Of a stretch of 64,000 nt of DNA, positions 48,794 through 57,793 are shown one piece after another. The stretch lies in the NCBI GenBank assembly GCA_965227155.1, contig OZ245731.1:930001-994000 (forward strand), given 5' to 3'. Each line of letters starts with the position of its first letter. Within the stretch, counting starts at the first letter, position 1. A program made the position numbers and the translations under genes. Under the pieces are notes generated by a model. It was not told the DNA's origin and did not search any database. It saw only the letters and a program-made list of their open reading frames with translations. The DNA comes from UBA6059 sp965227155. GTDB lineage: Bacteria; Bacteroidota; Bacteroidia; Cytophagales; Cyclobacteriaceae.

Positions 48794-50986
48794 TTAATTA
48801 GTTAAAACAACCTCCTGAAAAAGTTTGCTATTTTTCATTTGATCTAATGAACCCGTTTCAACAATAGTTCCATCTTTCATAAGCACTACCCTATCGCAGG
48901 CACTTAAAATTAGAGGATCATCTGAAGAGGCCAATAATGTCCAGGGGTGCTTTGGATCCACGAGGAAATTAATAAGCTTTTGCTTCTCAGCCTTCTGAAA
49001 GTTGTGGAAAAAGTCGTTTAGTATAAGCAGCTTAGGTCGCTGTGCGATGCACCTGGCCAGGATAAGCCTGTTGATTACACTGGCAGAAAGTGTTTTTCCA
49101 CTACTTACCAGGTTGGTGTCCAATCCCTGTGGTAGCGAATTTATTTGATCGCTAAGACCCACACTTTCAATCGCCCAGGTTACATCCTGATAGCTGATAT
49201 TCGCTTTTCCCACGGTAAGGTTTTCCATAATGGTTCCCTCAAAAATATCCTCTGTAGAGATATTCTTAGCAATGCTATTTCGCAAGCTCACCAGGTCAAA
49301 ATCCCTCAGCGAGATGTTGTTCATAGTTACAATGCCCTCATAGTCATTGTAAATACCTGCCATAATATTTAAGAAGGTGGACTTACCTGCTCCATTGTAG
49401 CCCGTAAGACAAATCCGCTCACCGGATTTGATATGTAAATCAAGGTTTGAAATTGAGTAATTGCTCTTTTCGTGGTATTTGTATTTAAGGTTTTTGATTT
49501 TTACTTCAAAGCCCTTCGATGATGTAGACCCATTCTCTCTAAATTTTATACCACCATAGCGCTCCAACCTCAGATCGGTTACATGACCAATTTTATCTAC
49601 CGCTGTGAGCAAATCATATACTACATCCATATAAGTGATGATCTTCTCAACCGATACCAGAATCAAAATGATTATGATCTCTGAAGCTACGAACATACCC
49701 AGGGTAATCTGCCTATCGATCACAAGCAAACTTCCTATGATCAACATACCACCGGTCACAAAGAATTTAAAAAGTATGATGTAGGAAAATTGGGTTATCA
49801 GAATACGGAAATGTACGGTCCTATTCTTTAGGTAGCTATTAACTGTGTCATCAGCTTTCTTCATGGGCAGGTAGGTATTGCCTGCCAGCTTAAAGCTGGT
49901 CACGGTGCGTGCCAACTCTTCCAACCAGTACACTACCTTATACTTATACTTGGATTCCATGATAGAGGACTTGAGACCTTTTGGGCCGGTCCAGTAGAAA
50001 ATAAGTATCAATACGGTGACAAGTCCTAATCCGAAGAAAACAAAGAATGGATGATAAAATGCAAGAAGTATTAGACCGAATAATATTTGCAATACTGCGC
50101 TGGAAAGGTCTACCAACAATTTGGGAAGGCCTTTTTGGATAGTAAGCACATCAAAAAACCGGTTCATCAGCTCCGGTACATGCTGGTTGAGTAAGTGCTC
50201 TACTTTCAACCTGGGCACTCTAAAGGCAAATTCAAATGCCGCTTTGGTGAAAATCCGCCGCTGCAAAATCTCAACAATTGAAATCTGCATGATTTGGAGG
50301 CCACCAGTGATTAAGATACTGATTAGCACAAAGCCAATCAGGAATATAACGGTATTAAAAAGCATACCACTACTGACCAGCCCCACTATAGCCTGAATAC
50401 CCAGCGGTAAGGCAAGGCTGACCAAACCGATAATAACCGCATAGATATATACATAGATAATGTCTTTGCGCTCATTACCTAATAGTCGGAATAAACGGGT
50501 GACTGGACTTAGTGCTTCGTATTTACCGGTCTCATCTTCTTCCTCACTTACAAGGCTTTCATAACTAAAAGCAGCCAGGTAGATAACCTTACCTTCACTG
50601 TTTTTTACCAGTCCTTTTACGGAACTTAGATCTAGTGTTTTGAGGGTAAATGAATCGCCTATATGCTGATCGGCTAGTGGCCTGCCGTTTTTAGAATATA
50701 ATATGGTAGGGTCAATCTCCTCACCTTTATTTCTGGCAAATGCCAGTATGGGGAAACCTATATGATCCAAAAAATCGGGCAAATCATTTTCCTCTATTTC
50801 ATATTCAAGAAAAACGATCTTCACCCGGTTGGCAAATTCATTCAAGTGATGAACGAATTCTCTGAAATCACCTTCTTTATATTCCTGGGGATTTAAGTCA
50901 ACTTTTTTTAGCTCAGCCTCATTGAAGTCATGCCCCATGCGCTCAGCAAGCTCGCTTATTACCCATTTAATATCAGCCTGATTCAT
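48794..50986 (-). CDS. ABC transporter of type 1 secretion form with degenerate ATPase motifs
   Basis: A 730-residue membrane-ATPase fusion. The first 165 residues form an N-terminal domain without any cysteine, so it is not an active C39 peptidase. About 175-475 is a six-helix transmembrane domain. In the nucleotide-binding domain the Walker A GYNGAGKST (529-537) is intact, but the signature reads LSASV (633-637) where LSGGQ is expected, Walker B reads LILND (654-658) in place of LLLDE, and the H-loop region reads SSDD (687-690) with no histidine. ATP hydrolysis may be weak or absent. It is the first gene of the ABC-HlyD-TolC unit. Confidence 0.88.
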   Translation of the reverse strand: MNQADIKWVISELAERMGHDFNEAELKKVDLNPQEYKEGDFREFVHHLNEFANRVKIVFLEYEIEENDLPDFLDHIGFPILAFARNKGEEIDPTILYSKNGRPLADQHIGDSFTLKTLDLSSVKGLVKNSEGKVIYLAAFSYESLVSEEEDETGKYEALSPVTRLFRLLGNERKDIIYVYIYAVIIGLVSLALPLGIQAIVGLVSSGMLFNTVIFLIGFVLISILITGGLQIMQISIVEILQRRIFTKAAFEFAFRVPRLKVEHLLNQHVPELMNRFFDVLTIQKGLPKLLVDLSSAVLQILFGLILLAFYHPFFVFFGLGLVTVLILIFYWTGPKGLKSSIMESKYKYKVVYWLEELARTVTSFKLAGNTYLPMKKADDTVNSYLKNRTVHFRILITQFSYIILFKFFVTGGMLIIGSLLVIDRQITLGMFVASEIIIILILVSVEKIITYMDVVYDLLTAVDKIGHVTDLRLERYGGIKFRENGSTSSKGFEVKIKNLKYKYHEKSNYSISNLDLHIKSGERICLTGYNGAGKSTFLNIMAGIYNDYEGIVTMNNISLRDFDLVSLRNSIAKNISTEDIFEGTIMENLTVGKANISYQDVTWAIESVGLSDQINSLPQGLDTNLVSSGKTLSASVINRLILARCIAQRPKLLILNDFFHNFQKAEKQKLINFLVDPKHPWTLLASSDDPLILSACDRVVLMKDGTIVETGSLDQMKNSKLFQEVVLTN

Positions 50987-50999
50987 TTTTTAAAAGTAA

Positions 51000-51019
51000 T
51001 ACTATCGCATACGATAGTA
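51000..51019. promoter_or_regulatory. Inverted repeat just upstream of the ABC-HlyD-TolC unit
   Basis: TACTATCG, four bases, CGATAGTA is a perfect 8-base inverted repeat, 14-33 bases before the ATG of the ABC gene. It could be an operator or a hairpin near the ribosome-binding region. Confidence 0.5.
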
Positions 51020-51136
51020 ATTGTTTAATGTTCGCGAATTTCTATTTAAATGCCTTTTATTCAAACTATATTCTAAAAAGAAAGCGTCAGATTGACTAAA
51101 AATTAGGATCGCTTGCCATGTAAATTACACTATAAA

Positions 51137-51166
51137 CAAAAAAAGCCGACTTTTGATTGCCGGCTT
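51137..51166 (-). terminator. Terminator after the FKBP gene
   Basis: On the minus strand AAGCCGGC pairs with GTCGGCTT (one G-T) across an 8-base loop and runs into TTTTT. It lies 26-55 bases beyond the FKBP stop and separates it from the ABC unit. Confidence 0.8.
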
Positions 51167-51191
51167 TTGATAATTGTTATTCAAATAGGGC

Positions 51192-51620
51192 TTACTCAAC
51201 AGAAACCAATTCAATATCGAATACAAGATCTTTGCCCGCCAAAGGGTGGTTAGCATCAAGTTCAATGTTCTCATCAGTTACTTCAGTAACCACTACAGGT
51301 ACTGCCGATCCATCAGCTTGTTTGATAGAAAGCTGTAGGCCTACTTCAGGATTGATATCAGCAGGAATCTTATCTTTTGAAACAGAAATGACCATTTCTT
51401 CATTGTGGTCGCCATAGGCTTCAGCACTTGGAATCTCAGCTGTTGTTTTTTCACCTACTTTCATTCCAAGCACCGCCTTTTCAAAACCGGCAATCATTCT
51501 TCCTTCACCTAATGTGAAAACCAAGGGGTCTTTTCCTTCGGAGGAGTCAAAAACGGATCCATCGTTTAATTTTCCGGTATAGTGAACTTTTACCTGGTGA
51601 CCATTTTTTGCTTCAGACAT
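51192..51620 (-). CDS. FKBP-type peptidyl-prolyl isomerase, SlyD-like
   Basis: A protein of about 142 residues from the ATG at 51618-51620. The frame also allows a start three codons earlier at 51629. The FKBP half (KVHYTGKLNDGSVFDSSEG, then GRMIAGFEKAVLGMKVGEK and PSAEAYGD) is followed by an inserted IF domain (about 70-125) and returns with NHPLAGKDLVFDIELV, the SlyD layout. It speeds proline isomerisation and can act as a chaperone in the cytoplasm. The histidine-rich metal tail of E. coli SlyD is missing. A -7-like element lies at 51655-51662. Confidence 0.92.
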   Translation of the reverse strand: MSEAKNGHQVKVHYTGKLNDGSVFDSSEGKDPLVFTLGEGRMIAGFEKAVLGMKVGEKTTAEIPSAEAYGDHNEEMVISVSKDKIPADINPEVGLQLSIKQADGSAVPVVVTEVTDENIELDANHPLAGKDLVFDIELVSVE

Positions 51621-51654
51621 AATTATCAATTATTTGTTTTTGAAATACTTAATA

Positions 51655-51662
51655 CAAAGGTA
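51655..51662 (-). promoter_or_regulatory. Candidate -7 element upstream of the FKBP gene
   Basis: The minus strand reads TACCTTTG, matching TAnnTTTG, 34 bases before the chosen start. The nearest upstream TTTG is 29 bases away, beyond the usual spacing. Confidence 0.4.
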
Positions 51663-51855
51663 GCCATTAAATATCCCCCTGTCCACCATATCAAAAGTTA
51701 ATCCCACAATGTTCGAAAGCGTACAATTTTTATTGTCCGATTATGAACTATTTAAAGTATCTTGAGGCGTTAGGACCTGATTCTGGCCTTAATTCGATGA
51801 TTTCAAAACTGGCATCATTACTGAAACAGATTTCAAAACCTTAAAACATACAACC

Positions 51856-53238
51856 GTGGAAGAAAAAACTCTAGGCAAGATTTTAATTATTGATGACGAT
51901 GAAGATGTGCTACTGGCTGCCAAGATGCTGCTGAAAAAGCATGCAGAAAGTGTGCTCATTGAGAAAAACCCCAAGAAAATTCCGTTTTTGCTCAATAATG
52001 ATACTTATGACCTTATTCTGTTGGACATGAATTTTAGCAAGGATATCACCAGCGGTAAGGAAGGTTTTTATTGGTTGGAGCAGATTCTTGAGAAGGACCC
52101 TCATGCGGTGGTCATTCTCATCACTGCTTTTGGTGATGTAGAGATGGCCGTGAAGGCATTAAAAGAAGGGGCCACTGATTTCGTACTCAAGCCATGGCAA
52201 AATGAAAAGCTTATTGCTACGCTTAATAGTGCTATTAAGCTAAAGCGTTCCTACAATGAGGTTGACAAGCTTAAGCAAACCAATAAGCAGCTTGAAAAAG
52301 ATATTTCCCAGCCCTTCAAGGAAATTATCGGCGAAAGTCCTGCCATTAAGCGGGTTTTTAACCTTATTGACAAAGTAGCCGGTACTGACGCCAATGTGCT
52401 GATCCTCGGTGAAAATGGCACCGGAAAAGAGCTTATTGCAAGGGCCATACATCAACGCTCACTCAGAAAGGATAATGTTTTTATTACAGTAGATATGGGT
52501 GCCATTACTGAAACGCTCTTCGAAAGTGAACTTTTTGGACATAAGAAAGGCGCCTTTACTGATGCCAAGGAAGATCGATCGGGCCGATTTGAGGTGGCCA
52601 ATGGCGGCTCCCTGTTTCTGGATGAGATTGGAAACATCAGCATGCCATTACAGTCAAAGCTGCTGACGGCCATTCAAAACAGGCAAATCACCCGCATTGG
52701 TGCCAATAAGGCAATAAACATAGATATCAGGCTGATTTGCGCTACAAATATGCCTATTTATGAAATGGTGGAAGATGCTACTTTCAGGCAAGACTTACTT
52801 TACAGGATCAATACCGTAGAAATTCACTTACCGCCTTTACGCGACAGGGAGGATGATATCGGGCTGCTGGCGGAGCATTTCATCAAAACCTATTGCAACA
52901 AATACCGCAAGCCTGTGATGAAAATCTCTGCAACCGCACTAAAGCGATTGATGAAATACCACTGGCCAGGCAACATCCGTGAGTTGCAGCATGCGATAGA
53001 AAGAGCGGTAATTATGAGCGATAAAAACCAACTGGAGCCCGATGATTTCTTTTTCCTACAGCAGAAGGCAGAAAGTAGCTCCGAGCAGGCACTCGATAGT
53101 TTCAACCTTGAAGATGTAGAGAAGACAGTTATTCAAAAAGCGATTAATAAACACAACGGCAATATTTCAAAAGCGGCAAAGGATCTAGGGCTTACCCGTG
53201 CTTCTTTGTACAGGAGATTAGAAAAACATGGGCTTTAA
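51856..53238 (+). CDS. NtrC-family sigma-54-dependent response regulator
   Basis: A 460-residue activator read from GTG at 51856. The receiver domain (1-125) has D57 in LILLDMNF. The AAA+ domain has Walker A GENGTGKE at 185-192, and the sigma-54 contact loop reads GAFTDA (232-237) where most activators have GAFTGA. The C-terminal Fis-type helix-turn-helix is GNISKAAKDLGLTRASLYRRL. On phosphorylation it would open sigma-54 promoters. It overlaps its kinase gene by 11 bases. The adaptor-ATPase unit about 6 kb away, with a sigma-54-like promoter, is a candidate target. Confidence 0.95.
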   Translation: MEEKTLGKILIIDDDEDVLLAAKMLLKKHAESVLIEKNPKKIPFLLNNDTYDLILLDMNFSKDITSGKEGFYWLEQILEKDPHAVVILITAFGDVEMAVKALKEGATDFVLKPWQNEKLIATLNSAIKLKRSYNEVDKLKQTNKQLEKDISQPFKEIIGESPAIKRVFNLIDKVAGTDANVLILGENGTGKELIARAIHQRSLRKDNVFITVDMGAITETLFESELFGHKKGAFTDAKEDRSGRFEVANGGSLFLDEIGNISMPLQSKLLTAIQNRQITRIGANKAINIDIRLICATNMPIYEMVEDATFRQDLLYRINTVEIHLPPLRDREDDIGLLAEHFIKTYCNKYRKPVMKISATALKRLMKYHWPGNIRELQHAIERAVIMSDKNQLEPDDFFFLQQKAESSSEQALDSFNLEDVEKTVIQKAINKHNGNISKAAKDLGLTRASLYRRLEKHGL

Positions 53239-54601
53239 GCATTATCATCAGAACTTGATTTTTAGGGTGGCGATACTGGTCGCCACCATATTTTTATTTG
53301 CCCATTTGATTTACAATGAGTCTTATGATCTGACCAAATTTTTGGTGTTTTTGCTGATCAGTTTTGAGGTTTATTCATTGTATAAGTTTTTGGATAAGAC
53401 CAATGAAGAGCTCAAAGGCTTTCTCAACAGCATCAAGTATGATGATTTTTCGCATACCTACAGTACGCATGCAACGGGCACTCCTGCTGATCATTTGTAC
53501 GAGGAGTTCAACAATGTCATCAAGAAGTTTCGTGAAATCAGAGCAGAAAAAGAAGCGCAGTATCATTACCTCAAAACCATCGTGCAGCATGTCGGCATAG
53601 GCATTATCACCTTTGAAAAGAGTGGTAATATTCAGATTATCAATCGGGCTGCGCGTGAACTGCTACAGGTAAACCAGGTGAAGAATATCAAGCAACTGAA
53701 AACTGTGAGCGAACCATTGGTCGCCAGCTTTGAGATGCTAAAGACAGGTGGTCGCGATTTGGTGAAGATTGAGCGCAAAGGTGATGATGTGCAGCTTGCT
53801 ATTTATGCCATAGAGCTAACACTGCGCGAAAAGGAGTTTAAGCTTGTTTCGATTCAAAACATACAGAGCGAGCTTGAAGAAAAGGAAATGGAGGCCTGGC
53901 AAAACCTGATTCGTGTTTTAACCCACGAAATCATGAATTCTGTAACGCCAATCTCTAGTCTTGCAGCTACCGTAGAAGGTGAGCTTGAAGAACAGCTACA
54001 AAATGATCAGGATGTAAATCACATCTCCAACGAGGAAATAGCAGACATTCATCTGGCTGTGAAAACCATTCAGCGACGTAGCGAAGGACTTATAAAGTTT
54101 GTAAGCGATTTCAGAAATCTTACCCGCATTCCTATTCCCAATTTTACTGAGGTACAGGTAGATGAGTTGCTTAGTCAAATCATTCTACTACACAAGATGG
54201 ATATGGAAGCACAAAAAATTAGCCTTGACTACCAGGTAAATCCCCATGATCTAAAAATGCTGGTAGACCGAGACCAGATTGAACAGGTTTTGATCAATTT
54301 AATCAAAAACGCTATCCAGGCTTTGGCGGAAGATGATGACGATGAAAAACTGCCAAAGCTGACCATTCAAGCGTTTGTTAGTGAAATAGGTAGTGTTAAT
54401 ATATTAATCAAAGACAATGGGCCTGGCATCGAGGAAGAAGCCCTAAAAAAAATCTTTATTCCCTTTTTCACCACCAAAAAGGGAGGTTCCGGGATTGGCC
54501 TGAGTTTATCCAGACAGATCATGCGGAAACACAAAGGCTCAATCACGGTCAAGTCAGTCATGAATGAAGGCACTGAGTTTCTGCTTCGGTTCCAGGCCTA
54601 A
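53228..54601 (+). CDS. Sensor histidine kinase paired with the NtrC-type regulator
   Basis: A 457-residue membrane kinase. Two hydrophobic segments (about 11-28 and 36-55) are separated by only a few residues, so there is almost no periplasmic sensor and the signal may come from the membrane or cytoplasm. A PAS-like domain (about 115-215) precedes the phospho-accepting H233 in LTHEIMNSVTP. The ATPase core has NLIKNAIQAL, DNGPGIEEE and GGSGIGLSLSRQI. It begins within the end of the regulator gene (11-base overlap), so the two are one operon. Confidence 0.95.
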   Translation: MGFKHYHQNLIFRVAILVATIFLFAHLIYNESYDLTKFLVFLLISFEVYSLYKFLDKTNEELKGFLNSIKYDDFSHTYSTHATGTPADHLYEEFNNVIKKFREIRAEKEAQYHYLKTIVQHVGIGIITFEKSGNIQIINRAARELLQVNQVKNIKQLKTVSEPLVASFEMLKTGGRDLVKIERKGDDVQLAIYAIELTLREKEFKLVSIQNIQSELEEKEMEAWQNLIRVLTHEIMNSVTPISSLAATVEGELEEQLQNDQDVNHISNEEIADIHLAVKTIQRRSEGLIKFVSDFRNLTRIPIPNFTEVQVDELLSQIILLHKMDMEAQKISLDYQVNPHDLKMLVDRDQIEQVLINLIKNAIQALAEDDDDEKLPKLTIQAFVSEIGSVNILIKDNGPGIEEEALKKIFIPFFTTKKGGSGIGLSLSRQIMRKHKGSITVKSVMNEGTEFLLRFQA

Positions 54602-54739
54602 GTAGCTTGTAATAAGCCTATTGTATTACTTGAAAGTTAAGCAAAACGCCCTGAAGCCTGCAAAAAATAGCAATCTGGTAAAACTACACTAATAAATAAG
54701 CCATGTTACTTCTCCAATTTTGCTTAAACCAGAGAGCAG

Positions 54740-55591
54740 TTGAGAGAGTACTTACGCACCATTGTCATTTCTGATCTTCACCTGGGCACTAAAGGCTCTA
54801 AGGCTAAAGAAGTGACCAACTTCCTAAAGCAATACAAATGTGATAACCTAATCCTCAATGGAGACATCATTGACGGATGGCGTTTGAAGAAAACCGGGAA
54901 GTGGAAAAAGAAGCATACCAAATTTTTTAAGCGGGTCATCAAAATGATCGAAGAAGATGGCACCAGGGTTACCTATCTGCGCGGCAATCACGACGATTTC
55001 CTCGATCAGGTGCTGCCATTGGATATCGGCAACCTTTCCATCCAGCGGGATATGGTTTATGAATCAAATGGTCGCAAATACTATATCGTTCATGGCGATC
55101 TATTCGATTCGATCACGTCAAACCTCACCTGGATCGCGAAGCTTGGCGATGTGGGCTACACCTTTTTGCTTTGGCTGAATTACCAGTACAACCAGCGTCG
55201 CATGAAAAAGGGACTCCCCTATTATTCTTTGTCACAAAAAATAAAGAGTCGCGTGAAAGCCGCCGTAAGCTTCATTGATGAATTTGAAGAACAACTGGCT
55301 GATTTGGCTAAGTCCAAAGGTTATGATGGCATCATCTGTGGCCATATCCATCAACCTGCCATGAAAAAAATTGGTAATACCGAGTACCTCAATAGCGGTG
55401 ATTGGGTAGAAAGCCTGAGTGCACTCACAGAAGATGAAGAAGGCAACTGGCAAATTGCGCATTACGCCGAATCAAATTCTTACCTTAACTCCTACAAATC
55501 ATTTTCAGATAATGACGATGAAAATGATGATGAGGAAGACGAGCCTATACCTTTACACCTCGTTTCCCATACCTTGCGACGGGAAGCTTAG
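54740..55591 (+). CDS. LpxH-like calcineurin-type phosphoesterase
   Basis: A 283-residue metallophosphoesterase. The metal-binding motifs are VISDLHLG (D12, H14), NGDIIDGW and RGNHDD, then ICGHIHQPA near residue 200. It resembles UDP-2,3-diacylglucosamine hydrolase (LpxH) and the broader group of such enzymes in Bacteroidota. The C-terminal 40 residues are very acidic (SDNDDENDDEEDE). The start is TTG at 54740, since no ATG lies upstream in frame and the fold begins at once. The next gene, a glycosyltransferase, starts within a few bases. Confidence 0.88.
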   Translation: MREYLRTIVISDLHLGTKGSKAKEVTNFLKQYKCDNLILNGDIIDGWRLKKTGKWKKKHTKFFKRVIKMIEEDGTRVTYLRGNHDDFLDQVLPLDIGNLSIQRDMVYESNGRKYYIVHGDLFDSITSNLTWIAKLGDVGYTFLLWLNYQYNQRRMKKGLPYYSLSQKIKSRVKAAVSFIDEFEEQLADLAKSKGYDGIICGHIHQPAMKKIGNTEYLNSGDWVESLSALTEDEEGNWQIAHYAESNSYLNSYKSFSDNDDENDDEEDEPIPLHLVSHTLRREA

Positions 55592-55597
55592 TTGTTT

Positions 55598-56719
55598 ATG
55601 ACGAAAAAATTAAAATGCATCTTCATTGTACAGGGTGAAGGGCGTGGGCATATGACCCAGGCGCTGGCTCTGTATGATATGCTCAAGGCTAACGGGCACG
55701 AGGTAGGGCATGTTTTTTTGGGTGTAAGCGCCAGAAGAGCAATACCTTCCTATTTCGTGGAAAAGATGGGCTGCCCCATTACAAAACTTTCCAGTCCAAA
55801 CTTTGTGACCGACGATGAGAATAAGTCTATTCGATTGCTACCCACCATTCTGGTAAATCTTTGGAAATCACCCCGGCATCTGAAAGGGTTGGCGACTATT
55901 CACAAGGTGGTAAAAAACTATCAGCCGGATTTGATTATTAATTTTTATGACGTGCTCGGTGGGCTGTATAATTTTTACTACCGACCAAAGGCAAAGGTAG
56001 TGGCGGTTGCACATCAATTTTTAGCCAACCACCCTGATTTCATATTTGCAGATTTCTCCTGGTTGGATACCCTGGCCTACAAAGCACTTAACTTTTTCAC
56101 AGGCTACCGTACCGATTTATTGTTGGCTTTAAGTTTTAGACCTTATTCACCACACAAGGGCTTGGCTATTGTGCCTCCATTATTACGACCCAAAGTAAGG
56201 GAACTAGAGCCTGTCAAAGGCGATTATATCCATGGCTACTTACTTAATGATGGGTATAGTGAAGAAGTGATGCAGTGGCATCAGCAAAATCCGGAAACGC
56301 CACTGCAATTTTTTTGGGATAAGAAGGGGGAAACTAAAGAGCGGAAAATAGATAAAACGCTAAGTTTCCATCCTATTAACGATGAGCAATTTCTGGAAAA
56401 GATGGCCGGTTGCAAGGCCTTTGTGAGTACTGCTGGCTTTGAGTCGATATGTGAGGCCATGTATTTGGGTAAACCCATAATGATGGTACCTGTAGAAGGT
56501 CATTTCGAACAGGCCTGTAATGCTATAGATGCGGTAGATTCAGGTGCCGGCATTAGTGCAACCTCATTTGACCTCTCCAAATTGGTTGAGTACATACCCA
56601 ATCATGAACCTATCGAAGACCGCTTTCGAAGCTGGGCTGATCAATCAGAGACGATGATTATGGAGCAGTTAAAATCCTTAATTGAGGGAAAGGATAGCCG
56701 AAAATCAATCCCTCAGTAG
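55598..56719 (+). CDS. Glycosyltransferase of GT28/MurG-like fold
   Basis: A protein of 373 residues from ATG at 55598. A TTG two codons earlier is also possible. The N-terminal motif QGEGRGHMTQALALYDML and the C-terminal STAGFESICEAMYLGKPIMMVPVEGHFEQACNA fit the GT-B enzymes that use UDP-sugars. It follows the LpxH-like gene after six bases, so a role in envelope lipid or polysaccharide glycosylation is likely. Acceptor and sugar are unknown. Its last 62 bases overlap the convergent DUF429 gene, a long overlap for this region. Confidence 0.85.
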   Translation: MTKKLKCIFIVQGEGRGHMTQALALYDMLKANGHEVGHVFLGVSARRAIPSYFVEKMGCPITKLSSPNFVTDDENKSIRLLPTILVNLWKSPRHLKGLATIHKVVKNYQPDLIINFYDVLGGLYNFYYRPKAKVVAVAHQFLANHPDFIFADFSWLDTLAYKALNFFTGYRTDLLLALSFRPYSPHKGLAIVPPLLRPKVRELEPVKGDYIHGYLLNDGYSEEVMQWHQQNPETPLQFFWDKKGETKERKIDKTLSFHPINDEQFLEKMAGCKAFVSTAGFESICEAMYLGKPIMMVPVEGHFEQACNAIDAVDSGAGISATSFDLSKLVEYIPNHEPIEDRFRSWADQSETMIMEQLKSLIEGKDSRKSIPQ

Positions 56720-57272
56720 GATCTCCATAAGCCTTCACATCAGGAAGCAGCCCTATGCAAAGAGCGAGAATGGCATCCACTTCATGCCAGCTTGAGAGGG
56801 AGGGTAATTTCAAATGAAAATGATTTGCAACGATACCAGCCATTTCTGGAATATATTTTTTCTCCTTTTTGTATTGCACAGAAGGCAAAGCTAACCTTTT
56901 GGCCATAAGCTTTGGGTAGGCTTCAACCGCTTCAATACCACATACGGACAACTCTGCCTTCAACTTCATAGCTCTTGCTGTCAGGCCCCCTAAAAACATA
57001 GGTGACATAGCGCCCACCTCCTTATCTGCCTTGCGATAAAAATAATCGCTGCAACCCTTCAGTCCGCTGTATACTCCGGGCAATGACAATGGCGCATCTA
57101 AGTAGAGCCTGCCAGAATAATCAGTTGAGGTCAAAAAGTCCGTAATGAACTTATCGGCATCCTTATTTTTGGCAGATACCGATATGCTTACAGAATGACC
57201 ATCTAGTCCTGCGATGGCTGTGGTGCCAGCCATTTTGGAGCCATAGTCAATACCTATACAGGAGAATGGCAC
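56658..57272 (-). CDS. DUF429 family protein, predicted RNase H-like nuclease
   Basis: A 204-residue protein with the DUF429 pattern: an N-terminal GIDYGSKMAGTTAIA, a middle LYLDAPLSLPGVY, then VEAYPKLMAKRLALPSVQY and HEVDAILALCIGLL. The family is predicted to have an RNase H-like fold. DYGSK, DAPLS, EAYP and HEVDAILAL hold the expected acidic residues. The activity is not known. It shares one base with the end of the phosphoribosyltransferase gene and overlaps the convergent glycosyltransferase by 62 bases. It is the last gene of an Lrp-phosphoribosyltransferase-DUF429 unit. Confidence 0.8.
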   Translation of the reverse strand: MPFSCIGIDYGSKMAGTTAIAGLDGHSVSISVSAKNKDADKFITDFLTSTDYSGRLYLDAPLSLPGVYSGLKGCSDYFYRKADKEVGAMSPMFLGGLTARAMKLKAELSVCGIEAVEAYPKLMAKRLALPSVQYKKEKKYIPEMAGIVANHFHLKLPSLSSWHEVDAILALCIGLLPDVKAYGDPTEGLIFGYPFPQLRILTAP

Positions 57273-57769
57273 TAGTAGAGATAGATACTTACCGGGTCGT
57301 CCAGCTGGACTTCCACATGATCGGAAATGGTAGTGGATAGATCATAGCCTTTGTATTTGGCCGAGATCGGAAAGCGCTTGTGGCTTCTGTTGACCAGTAC
57401 AGCCGTTTCTACCTTTCTGAAATTATATTTGAGTAGCGCTTTGAGGCAGTAGGTGAAAGTGCGTCCGGAGTTTAATACATCATCTACCAAAATCAGCACT
57501 TTGTCGTCATAGTTGGCTTTTTTGTCCAGCTCCAACTTTACCTTGCTTTTGAAAGGATCTTCCTTATCAATTTTCACACCTATCAATGATACTTTGTGGG
57601 CCGAAATCTTTACGATTTCTTCTTTCAAGAGCCTGGCCAGTTCAAATCCCTGATCGTAGATACCTGCGATGACGAGTTCATTTTCCGTAAGGTTATGCTC
57701 ATAAATTTCATAAGCCATACGAATAATGGTCTGTCTGACTTTCGCTGCACTGTAAATCAGGTTTTTCAT
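57272..57769 (-). CDS. Phosphoribosyltransferase domain protein, PyrR-like
   Basis: A 165-residue type I phosphoribosyltransferase. The PRPP-binding loop VLILVDDVLNSGRT (91-104) is intact, with VIAGIYDQGFELARLL as the upstream loop. The closest known shape is PyrR (uracil phosphoribosyltransferase and pyrimidine regulator), but a plain nucleobase salvage enzyme is equally possible. It lies 24 bases after the Lrp gene and shares one base with the DUF429 gene, so the three are one transcript. No pyrimidine genes are near. Confidence 0.86.
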   Translation of the reverse strand: MKNLIYSAAKVRQTIIRMAYEIYEHNLTENELVIAGIYDQGFELARLLKEEIVKISAHKVSLIGVKIDKEDPFKSKVKLELDKKANYDDKVLILVDDVLNSGRTFTYCLKALLKYNFRKVETAVLVNRSHKRFPISAKYKGYDLSTTISDHVEVQLDDPVSIYLY

Positions 57770-57793
57770 GTTTTTGTGCTTTCGCTTTCCCGG

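Noticed and set aside
48794..50986. C39 peptidase domain at the N-terminus of the ABC protein
   Set aside because: No cysteine is present in the N-terminal 165 residues, so an active C39 peptidase is excluded.
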